From Nageia nagi (lineage: Eukaryota; Pinophyta): a stretch of DNA of 64,000 bases. The position numbers were made by a program, and so were the translations under genes. The notes beneath the pieces are model-generated. The model saw only the letters and a list, made by a program, of their open reading frames with translations. It was not told the DNA's origin and searched no databases. Below, piece after piece: positions 24,250 through 35,644 of this stretch (positions are counted from its first letter, which is position 1; each line of letters begins with the position of its first letter). The DNA lies in NCBI GenBank assembly GCA_050084985.1, contig JBITNC010000001.1, positions 36,022,001 through 36,086,000 on the forward strand, in the 5' to 3' direction.

Positions 24250-24480
24250 ATGTATGATCACCCTTTTAAAAGGGTATTAGTAGATTATGGATCTACCATC
24301 AATGTTATATCATTTATGGCACTACAACTGGTCATAGTCAAAGTGGGTACTAAGACACTTCCAACTACCTATCATTTGGTTGAGGGAGAGATGTAATACA
24401 ATTTACTATTAGTTAGGTCTTGGATAAAAAATATAGACTATGTGCCTCCTACCATGCATGTATGTCTTAAATATTTACAT
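24250..24480 (+). pseudogene. Retropepsin-like protease remnant of the giant element
   Basis: The reading DHPFKRVLVDYGSTINVIS carries the aspartic protease block of Tat-like elements; the usual D-[SNT]-G is here DYG. About 40 codons later YNLLLVRSWI corresponds to the conserved YNLLLGRPWI that closes the domain. Some sequence between the two is shortened. The domain would process gag-pol. Confidence 0.7.
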
Positions 24481-25496
24481 GTTTGATCCAAATCCCTTTT
24501 GTCATTACAAATGTGCTTTTATTCCTAATTCCCCTCACATTCCTTATGGAAATTGTTCTCCTATCACCATCCTTGTAAACAATAATATGCATCCATACAA
24601 ACCTAGTTTACATGAACCTTCATCATCAACTCATTCTCCTATTTAACCATAATTTTTATCATAGGCATCCTCTTCTTCTACTTGTGATGTATCTCCCCTT
24701 ATATGTTAGGATGGTAAGTCTCCAAATAAATCTTCATAGGCTTCATCTAGTTGTTATATATCATCTTCTCACATCCATGGAAATAACCTCTCATATTATC
24801 ATAACATTCCAACATTGGATAGTTTCCACTCTTCTTCATGTATGGCATTAGTCTTGTTATAGGAAGATAAACCCTCATCTTCTTTGATTGATCAATTTTC
24901 CTATGATCAATATTAGTTTGACCACATTATTTCATTCCCTTTTGATATCATCCAATATGAAATTCTTGGTAAGAGGTAATATCATATTGATGATGTATTT
25001 ATTAATATTCCTTGAGTATGATACTTGGGGATACCTCATGAATCCACACTTATTCTTGGATCTAAGTTCCTAGTAGGTCATTATTCAAACCAATATTTCT
25101 TTGTCTATGTAGGTACTAATTTACAAATGGACATTCCCTTAAAGAATAGCTTAAAGGAGAAATTTTATGCCAAATTTCTTGACTTGGTGTGTAGACTTTT
25201 TGCTAAATGGAAATGGAAAGGATATATCTAGGAAAATACAAGCAAGGATAAGTTTATGATTTTATCATGCCTTTTCAATCTAACCATGAAAAAAAGGTCT
25301 AGGGTTTTGTGGACCTAAGTTAAAACCTCTAGAATAAAGATACAAAAATCATAATCTTCTAGAGCAAGAGGTACATCACTAGGAAAATCATGACATCAAT
25401 TTATTCTTTGGACCATCCAATCCTCATTCTTCCAATTATTTCATCCTAGTTAATTTCTTCCATGAGTTACCATGTGATCTTATCCTTGATATTGCT

Positions 25497-26290
25497 ATGG
25501 TTTCTTTTGATGTTTTATTCCCTTTTTCTCCTCTCCTTGTTTGTGATTTAAATCTTATTATTAGTACAAAGTTCACATATTTATCTTCATATTTATTAGA
25601 TCCTTATTTAGCTTGTGATATTGCTTCTTTATCTCATGCTTGCATCGATGAAGACTCTACTTCTAATTCAAATTCTCACACAAATAGTCTAGATGTAGAT
25701 GATTGTTCCTATCTTTCTATATTTAAGAAATTAGAAGAGGAATCACATATGCACTTAAGGAAGTTAATTGATATTGATATCAATGATGATCCATAGTGTC
25801 CTAAAATAGTATATGTGGGAGATGTTTTGACACAATTAGAGAAGGAAAATGCTACAAATATTTTAAAGAGATGATCTAAGATCTTTTCCTTTGGATATTA
25901 GGATATGCTAGGCATGGATCCCAATGTATTCATCCATAACATTGTCACATGTACTAATGCCAAAATATTCAGTAGAAACTAAGGAAATTCCATCCTACCC
26001 AATCATTATAAATCAAATATATGTTACATAAGTTATTACATGCCAAGTTTATCACTCATATATACTATCCTCAATGGATCTACAACATTATCCCCATTAA
26101 TAATCGAGAGGGATGTATCAAGATTTACATAGATTTTTGAGATCTCAACCTAACTTATCCTAAGGATGGTTTTTTGTTGCCCAACATTGGCATATTAATT
26201 TAAAACATGATAGAATATGGGATGCTCTCCCTTATGGATGGATTTTAGGATATAATAAGATTTGGGTTTTCTTACAATGATTCATAATCA
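25497..26290 (+). pseudogene. Reverse transcriptase N-terminal half of the giant element
   Basis: An open stretch (25497-25796) leads into the linker before RT (LTQLEKENATNILKR, then DMLGMDPNVFIHNI). From about 26046 the RT fingers appear: YYPQWIYNIIPI, IDF then DLNLTYPKDGFLLPNI, and MLSLMDGF. This is the CIDFRDLN..YPKDDFPLPNID signature of Tat/Athila-type RTs, with a stop in place of Arg. The domain stops near 26290, where a minus-strand gypsy lies. The palm with the catalytic aspartates is missing. Confidence 0.75.
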
Positions 26291-27072
26291 CCAAATTCTT
26301 ATAGCATACTCAGATATTCACTTACAAATTTCAATAAAAAATATTCTTTATTATGAAACCGATAAAATTGCATATAAATTCAAAATTGCACATTGTAAAA
26401 CTACAAATTAATAATCTCAATCACACACAATAAGATCAACACAATGATTTACCTTGATTCACCTAATGTGGGCTAATCGAACATGGAATTGGATCCTTCT
26501 CTTCTCATTATCTATAGACATTACATATTACATGCATATAGAGACATACCTCCAAAATAATGCCAATACCATCTCATACAGCACTACTACAATATCTTAA
26601 AGAAAGAAGAACAACTTTAGAACTATAAAAATTTATAATGACTCTTAGTTTTAATTCAAATCTTTACAATATTAAAATTCCAAAACTCTCTAAGATGTTG
26701 ATTAACAAATTTAGAAACATCTTCAAGATATCTATTGATGATCCTAGACTACTTAACTATCTAAACTATTGATTCCCCTTCAACTTCCACTCCTAACTCA
26801 TCATAATTTAGGCTATTAACCACTTAAAAATAATAGACTTAGGCTATTAGCAACATGGTTTTTACCACCAATCACCTCTAAATTTTAGTCTTTGATTAAT
26901 CTCTAAGCAAAAATACCTTTGTAATGAGTACTACTCCTATAAAGATCAACTTGACACAATCCAATTTGGATCATACCTCTCCATTAAGAAGGCATTTAGT
27001 CCCACAAATGCATAAATGAGGATACAACTCCCTAACCTTGAACTTGTCCATCCACTTGGCTTTATTATGCTT

Positions 27073-28110
27073 CTATCCCTTTAATATAACCAACCATAGC
27101 TTTATCTCACCTCTTCTTGTATAATGAACCTTGTTTAGTAATATAGAATCCTCCTTGAGTTCATCCATAGTATTAGGAGCTAAGTCATCAAAAGATGAAA
27201 AAATTTGATCTAAACTCGCTTCATCTTTAGTCAATATATATGGCACATATAATTTTAAATATTCCATATTCATAATTGAATAAAAGTTCATATATGTCAA
27301 TTGATTCAATCTAAAATCATTCTCACTTACTTTCTCCACAATCTCAAATGGTCCATACTTTATAGGTTTCAACTTCTTGGTTGGTCCTTGTAACCTCTCC
27401 TTACTAAGATGCAACCAAATATGGTCTCCCACATGAAATGTATGGATAATTCTATGTTTATAATGTCTCATATTATACTTTACTTATCTTGTTTTAAGTT
27501 TCTCTTGGGCTTTAAGATGAATTTACCTAATATTTTCAACAAACATTTTAGCTTGCTTTTCCTCTTTCTCAAGTGAATCTCCTTCATCCTTTTGATGTCC
27601 AAACACACAATTAAAAGGTGAAGGTGGTAAATAAAAAAAAAAAAAACTCAAAAGAAAACTTATTAATGGAAGAATGAATTTTTCTATTCTATGAATGTTG
27701 GATATATTCAATATGTTCATACCAAGACTTAGGATGCTTGCTATAATAACCCCTCAAGAGTTGAAGCATTGTCTATTCACTAACTTAGTTTTTTCATCTA
27801 TTTAAAAATGAAATGTAATACTCCTCTTCAACCTTGTGTCCATATTTTACCACATATATGTCCAAATTTTGCATAAAGATCTACTATATCTATTTAAAAT
27901 AATAGAAGTAGGCAATCCAAAATGAACCCAAAAATATGAAAAGAATGAATTTGCAGCATCTTATTGCATTATTATCTTCTTTAAAGGAATCAAAATACAC
28001 ATATTCCTAAATATATCAATAAAAATAAATAAATAGTCATGAACCTTCTTATTCATTGGAAATCCTCCTATAAAATCCATGGAAATAGACTCCCAAGGAT
28101 GAGTTGGTAC
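27073..28110 (-). pseudogene. Integrase core and C-terminal domain, minus-strand gypsy
   Basis: The core begins near 28110 with PTHPWESISMDFIGGFP and continues to MNKKVHDYLFIFIDIF, holding the first catalytic Asp (MDF). The C-terminal domain (27471-27073, 132 residues open) has FHVGDHIWLHLSKERLQGP and LKPIKYGPFEIVEKVSEN. These bind DNA in gypsy integrases. Between 27720 and 27500 the reading is broken. Confidence 0.75.
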
Positions 28111-28119
28111 TAGTAGTGG

Positions 28120-28446
28120 CTAATATAAACCTAATTTCCTATTAATTAGCTTATTGGTGCAACACAAAGAACACCCCATGTACTTGGCAACTTGATCTTT
28201 CATCTCTAGCCAAAATACACACCTTTGTAAATTATATAATATCTTTCCAACCCCAAAATCTCCTATAATATTTGAAGTATGTGCTTCTCTAATTAGTCCA
28301 ATCCTTTCACCTATAGGTACACAATGCATTAAAATGATTAAGAAGTCTATTTTGTAAATGAAAATAATCCAAGGCCTCATACTTGGACCTAGATAAAGAT
28401 AATTGCTCATACAAATCTTTGAATTTAGTATCCTACACATATTCAT
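28120..28446 (-). pseudogene. Integrase zinc-binding domain, minus-strand gypsy
   Basis: The open 108-residue stretch has IGERIGLIREAHTSNIIGDF with one histidine of the HHCC motif; the second, usually in GHF, is changed to Asp (GDF). The C-x2-C pair is in CSLCCTNK. It lies directly upstream of the core. Confidence 0.7.
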
Positions 28447-28608
28447 CTAAAAATGACTTAAAAAGAAAAGGAAGAGATTTTAGTACTAAGAGGGAATTCA
28501 CTTACCCTTGTTTGCACATATTTAATAGCCTAAATCATTGTTGCATGCTTATGGGAGCATGGATTTTGTAGGTATAGGTAGTCTAAAAAATATGTAAACA
28601 ACCTTATT

Positions 28609-29249
28609 CTATGTTACTTTCTTATATTTGATCACAAGATGAAATTGTTGCAGAAAAGTCATCCATATATAGTGTCTAGTTTGTTGCAATTTTGATTGAG
28701 TTTGTAAATACTTTAATGGTTGATGATTAGTATGAATGATTATTTCTTTCACCATTAAGTAATGTTTCCACTTTTTTATAGGTTGAACTAATGCATACAT
28801 TTCCTTATCATAAGTATGATAATTCAAAATGGCCCCACTAAATTTTTAAAAATGATATCAAATTGGTTATCTTCTTGTAATAAAAAAGCCTCCATGGCAT
28901 AGTCACTTGCATTAGTCTCCACTTCTAATGGATTTTGCAAATCAGGAAGTGCAAGCATGGGTGCACTAACAATCATTTGTTTCAAGGTATCAAAAGCTCT
29001 TTATTATTGTTTTCCCCATTAAAACACTTGCCTCTTGTTGGTTACATAATGTAAAGGTGAAGCATTATGAGAAAAATCATCAATAAACTTTCTTAAATAT
29101 TGGAAAACACCTAAGAAATTCCTTACTTTAGTTTACATTAGATGGATTTGGCCAATCTATTATAGCACTTACTTTACTAGGATCTATATTAAGTTTTCCA
29201 TGACCAATAACATGGCCCAAATACACTAAATACTCTTTGACAAACCATG
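28609..29249 (-). pseudogene. RT end and RNase H, minus-strand gypsy
   Basis: From 29249 the reading is VKEYLVYLGHVIGHGKLNI, then a segment ending in LEVETNASDYAMEAFLLQED (the RNase H start, with Asn-Ala-Ser replacing the usual D-A-S). It continues to YHTYDKEMYALVQPIKKWKH and IHTNHQPLKYLQ. This is the typical connection domain and RNase H of gypsy pol. The first part is in a different frame from the last 72 residues (28827-28609). Confidence 0.75.
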
Positions 29250-29487
29250 GAAAGGTCACTATTAGGAAATAGTAAATAGCATGTGAGTCCTACCCAAGGT
29301 TATTTTTAATATAAAGTTTAATTATCAATATATTGGTAAGTATTTTATAGGGGAGGGGGTAGGGGTATATAAAATTCATGCACATATATATATAGAGCTA
29401 CTCTCATGTACCAATTTTGGAGGTAGTTCTCATGTACCATGTTTTGGAGGTGGTTCAGCCAAGGAATGAACCCAAGGATTTACCAAT

Positions 29488-29535
<48 letters not shown>

Positions 29536-30103
29536 ATTGGTAAATCCTTGGGTTCATTCCTTTGCTGAACCACCTCCAAAACATGGTACATGAGAACTAC
29601 CTCCAAAATTGGTATATGAGAGTAGCTCTATCATTATGTCCCAGAAGTCTTCGAGGAATAGAACTCATGGCCTTCCAACCTTTGGGAATGAATTTTTTCC
29701 ACTTATTGTCAAGCCCTATGCCTATAATATATTTTACTAGTATAAAGTGATCTTATTTTGCATGTTACTATATCAAATTAATACTTTTCACTTCATATTA
29801 AAAGTCATCATTTTAGGTAACTTTAAATAATGAGAGAGAAGGGTTTCAATTGGCAAAATTTTTGACCACTGCAATTTTAGCTAATGATATCAATAGATAA
29901 AACTACTAAGTGGTATTAAAAAGTTAATTCAATTTTTTTCATAAGATGGTATATTTTAAAAAAGGGTTATTATTTATTATATAGAATTTTACCATGAGGG
30001 GTTTGATAAATTAAAACAGAAGGTGGTAAATTTTAAAACATAGGGGGTTTTTTAAGCACCCATAGATGCAAGTGTTATGAAATATTTATATTAAGTGACC
30101 CCC
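29250..30103. mobile_element. 854-bp terminal-inverted-repeat element in the gypsy RT
   Basis: It begins GAAAGGTCACTATTAGG and ends in the reverse complement of GGGGGTCACTTAATAT, an imperfect inverted repeat with a shared GGTCACT core. CCATG flanks it on both sides (29245-29249 and 30104-30108). The RT reading of the minus-strand gypsy stops at one edge (MSKYEFG) and resumes at the other (VKEYLVYLGH), which confirms an insertion. It has no transposase. The superfamily is unclear, since a 5-bp duplication is unusual for the large plant DNA transposon groups. It contains the foldback at 29393-29630. Confidence 0.5.
29393..29630. repeat. Perfect-arm foldback with (TA)n loop
   Basis: The left arm (29393-29490, TAGAGCTACTCTCATGTACC onward) and the right arm (29533-29630) are near-exact reverse complements of about 98 bp. 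The loop is a (TA)21 microsatellite at 29491-29532. Each arm holds a 26-bp near-duplicate (TCTCATGTACC...TTTTGGAGGT, twice). It is non-coding and MITE-like. Confidence 0.75.
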
Positions 30104-30545
30104 CCATGTGCCAAACTCATATTTAGACATTTTCAATAATAACTTCTCCCTATGCAAAGCTTGAAACACTTGTTTAAGCTATACAACATGTTCTTCCCAA
30201 GTACAATTATAAATAAGAATATCATCCAAGTATATAATAATAAACGAATTAATAAATGAATGAAGCATATCATTCACCACCCTCATAAATATGGCTAGTG
30301 TATTGCACAAACCAAATGGAAAAATAAGCCACTCAAATAGGCCTTATATTTTTTTGAAAGTAGTCTTACAAATATCCTCCTTGTTGATTCAAATTTGGTG
30401 ATATCCACTCCTTAAGTCCAGCTTAGTGAAGAATATTATCCCTTGCAACTGATGCAAAAGATCATCTATTCAAGGCAAAGGATAATGATTTTTGATGGTG
30501 ATTTTGTTAAGTGCTCTATCATCAATACACATCCTATGTTATGAT
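30104..30545 (-). pseudogene. RT palm, minus-strand gypsy
   Basis: The reading gives HRMCIDDRALNKITIKNHYP, then FFTKLDLRSGYHQI, FPFGLCNTLAIFM and the catalytic YLDDILIY, ending in MSKYEFG at the edge of the TIR insert. These are the classic RT blocks of gypsy elements. A few frameshifts and one stop are present. Confidence 0.8.
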
Positions 30546-30550
30546 CCTAA

Positions 30551-30797
30551 TGGAATGTAAATGGATTATGGCTTAATCCTACAAAAAAACACTAAAGGAT
30601 CATTTGCACTGCTTCAAGGGGGGCACCTCCTTGAGAATCACTTCTCACATAAAATTCAACTCATTCTTCTTCCTTTTTTTTACAATAATAGGGAAACCCC
30701 CTATAAATAGCTTTTTACAATATAAGTAACTAAATACATAGTGCATATGGAACTAAAAATAAGTAATATTTCTAATACATGTTATGGGATCATAACA
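30551..30797 (-). repeat. LTR (3') of the 2.3-kb element
   Basis: It matches 32628-32882 along its length, including TCACTTCTCACATAAAATTC and the shared end CATGTTATGGG(G/A)TCATAACA. The two copies differ by many substitutions and an indel near the middle, so it is an old insertion. Confidence 0.7.
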
Positions 30798-31459
30798 TTA
30801 CCAACCCCCTTAAGGAAGCTTTATCCTCAAAGCTTCTACACACCACACTCTAAAATAAATGTTATACATACCACACACCTAATCTACTAAGGGGAGCCAT
30901 AACATTATTACCCCCTTAGATAAGATTTTTCCTCAAATATTACCAAAAAATACAAATTACATATACAATTTATCCATGAATAATAAGGATAAGAGGTAAC
31001 CAAGGAGTCCATCTTGGTCATAGTAGCTAATAGTGCACCAAAGCTAAACATGAGCCCATCCATATATAAAAACTCCACTCCAATAAGGATGATATTAATG
31101 TCAAGGATGGAATAAAAAGAAGGATCTAAAACAATTCATAAAGAATCCATCATGTTGTTGTTGTTGCATTGAATAGTCTTGTAATGGGTGATAAAAAAAA
31201 ATATGCGACCCGAGATCATCCATAGTAATGTAAGTAAGAGGAATATCCTTACACTCTAAAACCTACTCCAATGGACTTGAACACTTGGAAGCCACATCAT
31301 CGGGATGGATACAAGGTGAAGGAAGGACCTCATACTCCTTAATGGGATCCACTAGCTCCACATCATTTGTATTGAGATAAGTGAAAGGAATATCCTCACA
31401 ATTTACAATAGGATCCACTAGTGCCACATGGATGTCATCATGAACCATAATAAGCTATG

Positions 31460-31962
31460 GATATGCAAGTGTAACCTTTGCTAACTTGGCTAGTGAATAT
31501 GCATCTCTTAGAGTTGGTAGATTAAACATAACTACATTCCTTTATATTTTTTCCCCTAAATCATTAGTGAATAAATGAAGGGTTAACTTCTCATACATCA
31601 CATAGTCATCATAAAAATCCTCAAAATCATTAATATAGTGGTGCAAAGAATCATTATGAAATGGTGTAGCAATAGTATCTATTATCATATTTTCTTTTTT
31701 TTTTTACAAATCTAATTATCCTAATTTAGAGTGTCTAATAGGTCTTGTTCACAACCTCAAAAAAGGGCCTCTTTACAAAAAATTGAAAAAAAAGTGCAAT
31801 ATTAGGAAACCTTTCAAATATCATAACTCTTTCTATAGGTATTTGATTGATGCTAGTGATCCACCATTGCAAATATCTTAATGAGAGCATGTAGAATGAG
31901 TGGTCACATGACCCACTTTGGACTAATAATAAATTGCAAAACCCACAATAAGTAACACACAT
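31460..31962 (-). pseudogene. Gag-like remnant of the 2.3-kb element
   Basis: The minus-strand reading from 31962 gives LQWWITSINQIPIERVM, then after a break HHYINDFEDFYDDYVMYEKL, followed by LPTLRDAYSLAKLAKVTLAY. The last block matches the end of the retrotrans_gag domain, where a short helix precedes a leucine and Ala-rich segment. It is followed downstream (31448-31263) by a repeat-like stretch with three VDPI/DPI blocks. The assignment rests on pattern only. Confidence 0.5.
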
Positions 31963-32627
31963 CCTTATAGAAATTAAATATGAAACTCCACAAACTAAAA
32001 TGATGATATTATAGCTCTAAGCCTTCCAATCTTTGATTAAACCCTCTAATATGCAATTTATCCCCAATACTATATGATGCTAATGTGAAAATTCTAAATA
32101 CCCATAAGCCCTTATTTAAGCTTGCAAAAACCTACATGTTTTGGATCTTATCCCTTTTCATCCTGCTAACCAAATCTATGGATGTTAGGGTTTCTTTCTA
32201 CCTTGTTGCTCCTATGTCACTATCACTTCTCTTCCACAACCTTAATCCTACATCTCACTCACTTACTCATCTCTCCTCCTACCAACCTACCACTAAACAA
32301 TGATTATAGAGATCATCTATCATACTGCAAACACAAAGTCATGTGTGCCTTGTAAACTAGATCTAGCCACCCTTTCCACTTACTTCATGGGATCTACCTC
32401 CAAATGCCCAGGCACAACCTCAAATCCTCTCAAGATATCTTTTTCTAATGAAACTATTGCACATGTGTTCTCAATTTGGATCTACTTTCACTTGTGAGCT
32501 TCTACTATAGATCTCCCATAAATCTACCAAAAAGACAAAATAGGCCTACACTACACAAATTTGCCTATACAACCAAAACCACTCAACACATAAAACTACT
32601 CATATATAATAAAAACACTCACACTAA

Positions 32628-32882
32628 TAGACTGTAAATGGATTATGGATTAATCCTACAAAAATACACTAATTTTACACTAATAGATCGCTTGTGCCAC
32701 TTGGAGGGGAGAACCTTCTTATGAATCACTTCTCACATAAAATTCAACTCAATGTTCTCCTTTTTTTTACAATAATAGGGAAACCTCCTTTAAATAGCTT
32801 TGACAACATAAGTAACCTAATGCATAGTGCATATAGGATTAAACACAAGTACTATCCTAATACATGTTATGGGGTCATAACA
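32628..32882 (-). repeat. LTR (5') of the 2.3-kb element
   Basis: This is the partner of 30551-30797. Its outer end is marked by TCCTA at 32883-32887. Confidence 0.7.
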
Positions 32883-32887
32883 TCCTA

Positions 32888-33020
32888 CAAGTTTGATCCT
32901 TTTAGAAATCAAAATAATAAGTGATACATATGGAGATGTACTTGGTCTGATCACACCATGATCAACCAACTTCTAAATCTATCTCTTTGTCTCCTCTTGC
33001 TCCAAAATTGATTACCAATA
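32888..33020 (-). pseudogene. RT start of the minus-strand gypsy
   Basis: The minus-strand reading EQEETKR, then KLVDHGVIRPSTSPY, is the typical N-terminal RT block of gypsy elements. It leads into LIILISKRIKLVG at the edge of the nested LTR element and resumes at 30545. Further right (33021-33660) the protease-RT linker is expected, but only weak pieces are readable. Confidence 0.7.
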
Positions 33021-33669
33021 TAAAGCTATGTTGGGAAATGAAGCACCAAGTAATAATTTAATATCATGATGTATATCCTACATAGGAGGTAATCCCTATG
33101 GATCTATAAATAAATCAGTAAACTCCCACACCAATTTATGCATTATTCTTCCCTTTTGCATATTTTTAACAACCTAGGATCAATGTTTCACACAACTAAT
33201 AGCATGAGATTCATCTCACTAGAAGCTTTGGTTTTCACCATGATCAACACAAAATGTTTAGAAGAATTTAAAATGTGTTTTACCTTACTAGTAGTGACCA
33301 AAGGTAGCTTTTTATGGCTTTTATGTGCACTAGCTAGAAACACCTTTCCATCTTTCATCAATCAATTTTTTTTTAATTTTTGTAATAAATAACATATTTA
33401 TACCACATATAAGAGTTAACAAGAATAACACCACAAATGTCTAAAGGAACAACATAAACCACAACTTCATCAATGTACTTTACACAAATAGCAAATTTCA
33501 ACTTACATTGTTTAGTGATTTGTAAATTAGCATTGTGATGCACCTAGCCCAAAGGATATTGGATGGTTGAAAGTTTCCAATCCCAAATTACTTACCATAG
33601 ATTTTGAAATCAAATTTGCTTGATAACCTAGATAAATAATCTACTCTTATTTTCTTAATTTAGATTTTG

Positions 33670-34624
33670 AGGTGGAATATACAAATTCTTTATTCTACTA
33701 TGTCTTAATATTTTTTATCCTTTTTAATGGCTAATCAATTTAGTTTCTCATCAACATCTAAACTTACCTCAACATATAAAACATGGGACCAACATTGGGA
33801 GGTGTTAGAGAAATTATTTGAGCATCTTATCAAGTATAATATTAGATTGAATCCAAGGAAGTATACCTTCAATTACATCAAGCAAATTACTAAAGTTCAC
33901 TATTTCCAAGAGAGGAATAAAGGTAGATACAAGAATGTTAATGCCATTACTAGTATGACTCCTCCATAAGATGTAAAATCCTTAAGAATTAATCAAGGGA
34001 AAATTCAAGGAATTAGGGGATTCATAGCTTAGTTTTCATATAAGTGTTGACCCTTAATGAGATTGTCAAGAAAGGGATCAAATTTGAATGGAATGAGGAG
34101 TGCAAATATGCATTTGATGGTATTAATATATATTTCATCACTCCTCCAATGCTTATTCCTACTAAGTATAATTTCCCTTTCATCTTTATCTTTTGGTTAC
34201 CAACTTTTCCTTAGGGTTCATGTTAATTCAAAAGAATGATCATGCAAAGGAGGAAGGTATATACTAGCTTAGCCACACACTTGTCAATTATAAGCTCATA
34301 TATTTATATATTGAGAAGGTTTAAATATTATTTTTATGGCTAACAAGCTAATACATTACATGCTTAATCACACTATATATGAGAGTTCTAGTGCCAATCT
34401 AGTTAAACACTATTTATTAGTTTAAAATTACTAAAGGCTCAAGTTATAGCAGATCAATTGGCATAAGAACCTATGTAGAATACTTACCCTTTAAAGATCA
34501 CCATTCCTAATGAGGATGTATTTAGAATAAATGAAGAGGAAGAGTTTATTGAAACTCAGTAAAATGACATGACAATGTATGAGGTTTTGATCTTGGGATT
34601 AAAAGCAACTATACAATTAAAATT
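33670..34624 (+). pseudogene. RT end and RNase H of the giant element
   Basis: After the minus-strand gypsy, the plus-strand pol resumes with TWDQHWEVLEKLFEHLIKYN, then IRLNPRKYTF, the end of the RT palm. It continues to RINQGKIQGIRGFIA, a connection block, and then the RNase H reading in several frames. Near 34555-34624 the start of the second RNase H-like domain, typical of Tat elements, is visible (YEVLILGLKATIQLKLG). It is cut at 34625 by a TIR element. Confidence 0.75.
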
Positions 34625-35644
34625 GGGTGAAAGCAAGAAGTTGAGTCCACTTAAAGGGGAAGTGGCGAAAATTGGTGAAGTTAAAATTCAATATCAGAAA
34701 AAATGGGATCCCAATTTAGGTTTAGGATCCTAATATTTAAAACTAAAATATATAAATTTATCAATATCCCAATATATCTATATCTCAATATTTGGATCTC
34801 TAATTTGTCTCAGATTTAGGCTCGAAAAAGGTTGGTGAGCAAACACTTAGCCTTGGACTTATAAGTATATGTTCATGACAATGTTAATAGAAAATATCAA
34901 CTTCAGGTATATGTTTGATGGAGTTTTTGGTATAATTTTTTCATGAAATTAAAACCCATTATAGATTAAAGAAGGTATATTTCAAATATGTAATTTTTTA
35001 TTACAATTGGATATGATTTTATATTTTTAATTATTTTTTAGTAAAAGTGGTCCATATACTTGAAATATGAGGGTCTTGTATTTTCTTAATCAATTTTTTC
35101 TAGGGGAAGCTATGAAAAATAATTATATAGTGACAAGCTTCATAGAATTCTCTATAAAAATTTAAAAAAAAGAAAAAATATTAAGTTTACATCAAATTAT
35201 GTTGGATAGACATGGGCACTTTTCAAAACCACAAACATGCTCGATACAAAATTAATGAAAATAAATATTGATGAAAAATTTATGAAAAAATATGTAAGAC
35301 AAGATCTAATGTGTTAGGTATCTTTTCCTAAAAGGATTTTGAAAAATATCTTGATTTTAGTCAAATTATGCTGGATGGACATGTGCATGATATGCTCAAA
35401 AATGTTTTTTTTTTAAAGGTGGTTTTTGTTCATCCTATCAAATTTTAAATTATATGATCTGGGTATTAGAATAAATTATATATTTGAAAACTAGACTCTG
35501 ATCATTACATTTTCATCATAGTTAGCTTTTTCATGATTCCATGTCTAAGTACTTCAAATTTTGATATCAATTATACCCAAACTTGAAAATCAAGGAAAAC
35601 ACTTCCACTTTTTGACCTTAAAGCGAACCAAACTTCTTGCACCC
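34625..35644. mobile_element. 1-kb TIR element inside the second RNase H domain
   Basis: It starts GGGTGAAAGCAAGAAGTT and ends in the reverse complement of GGGTGCAAGAAGTTTGGTTC. The inverted ends extend imperfectly for about 40 bp, including TTAA and AAGTGG. The host domain reads LGLKATIQLKLG before it and VIYSDS after it, which would be adjacent in an intact Tat RNase H. No transposase or clear target duplication is visible. Confidence 0.5.

Larger units (their letters stand above)
30550..32882 (-). mobile_element. 2.3-kb gag-only LTR element in the minus-strand gypsy RT
   Basis: Direct repeats at about 30551-30797 and 32628-32882 (about 250 bp, starting TGTTATGA on the minus strand) are its LTRs. 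TCCTA occurs at 30545-30549 and 32883-32887, and the host RT reading continues exactly across that duplication. A purine run (TTAAGGGGGTTGGTAA, minus strand) next to the left LTR fits a polypurine tract and the minus orientation. The inside has only a gag-like remnant and no pol. It is a small non-autonomous element unrelated to the one at 15708. Confidence 0.7.
26300..33660 (-). mobile_element. Truncated minus-strand Ty3/gypsy element inside the giant element
   Basis: Minus-strand pol domains run from right to left: RT start (about 33020), RT middle (30545-30110), RT end and RNase H (29249-28609), integrase zinc region (28446-28120), integrase core and C-terminal domain (about 28110-27073). 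The frame resumes across two younger inserts (30550-32882 and 29250-30103), which proves their order. No gag and no LTR pair could be found, so both ends are estimates from where the outer RT stops and resumes. The 26300-27070 and 33020-33660 ends have no clear domain. Confidence 0.7.
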
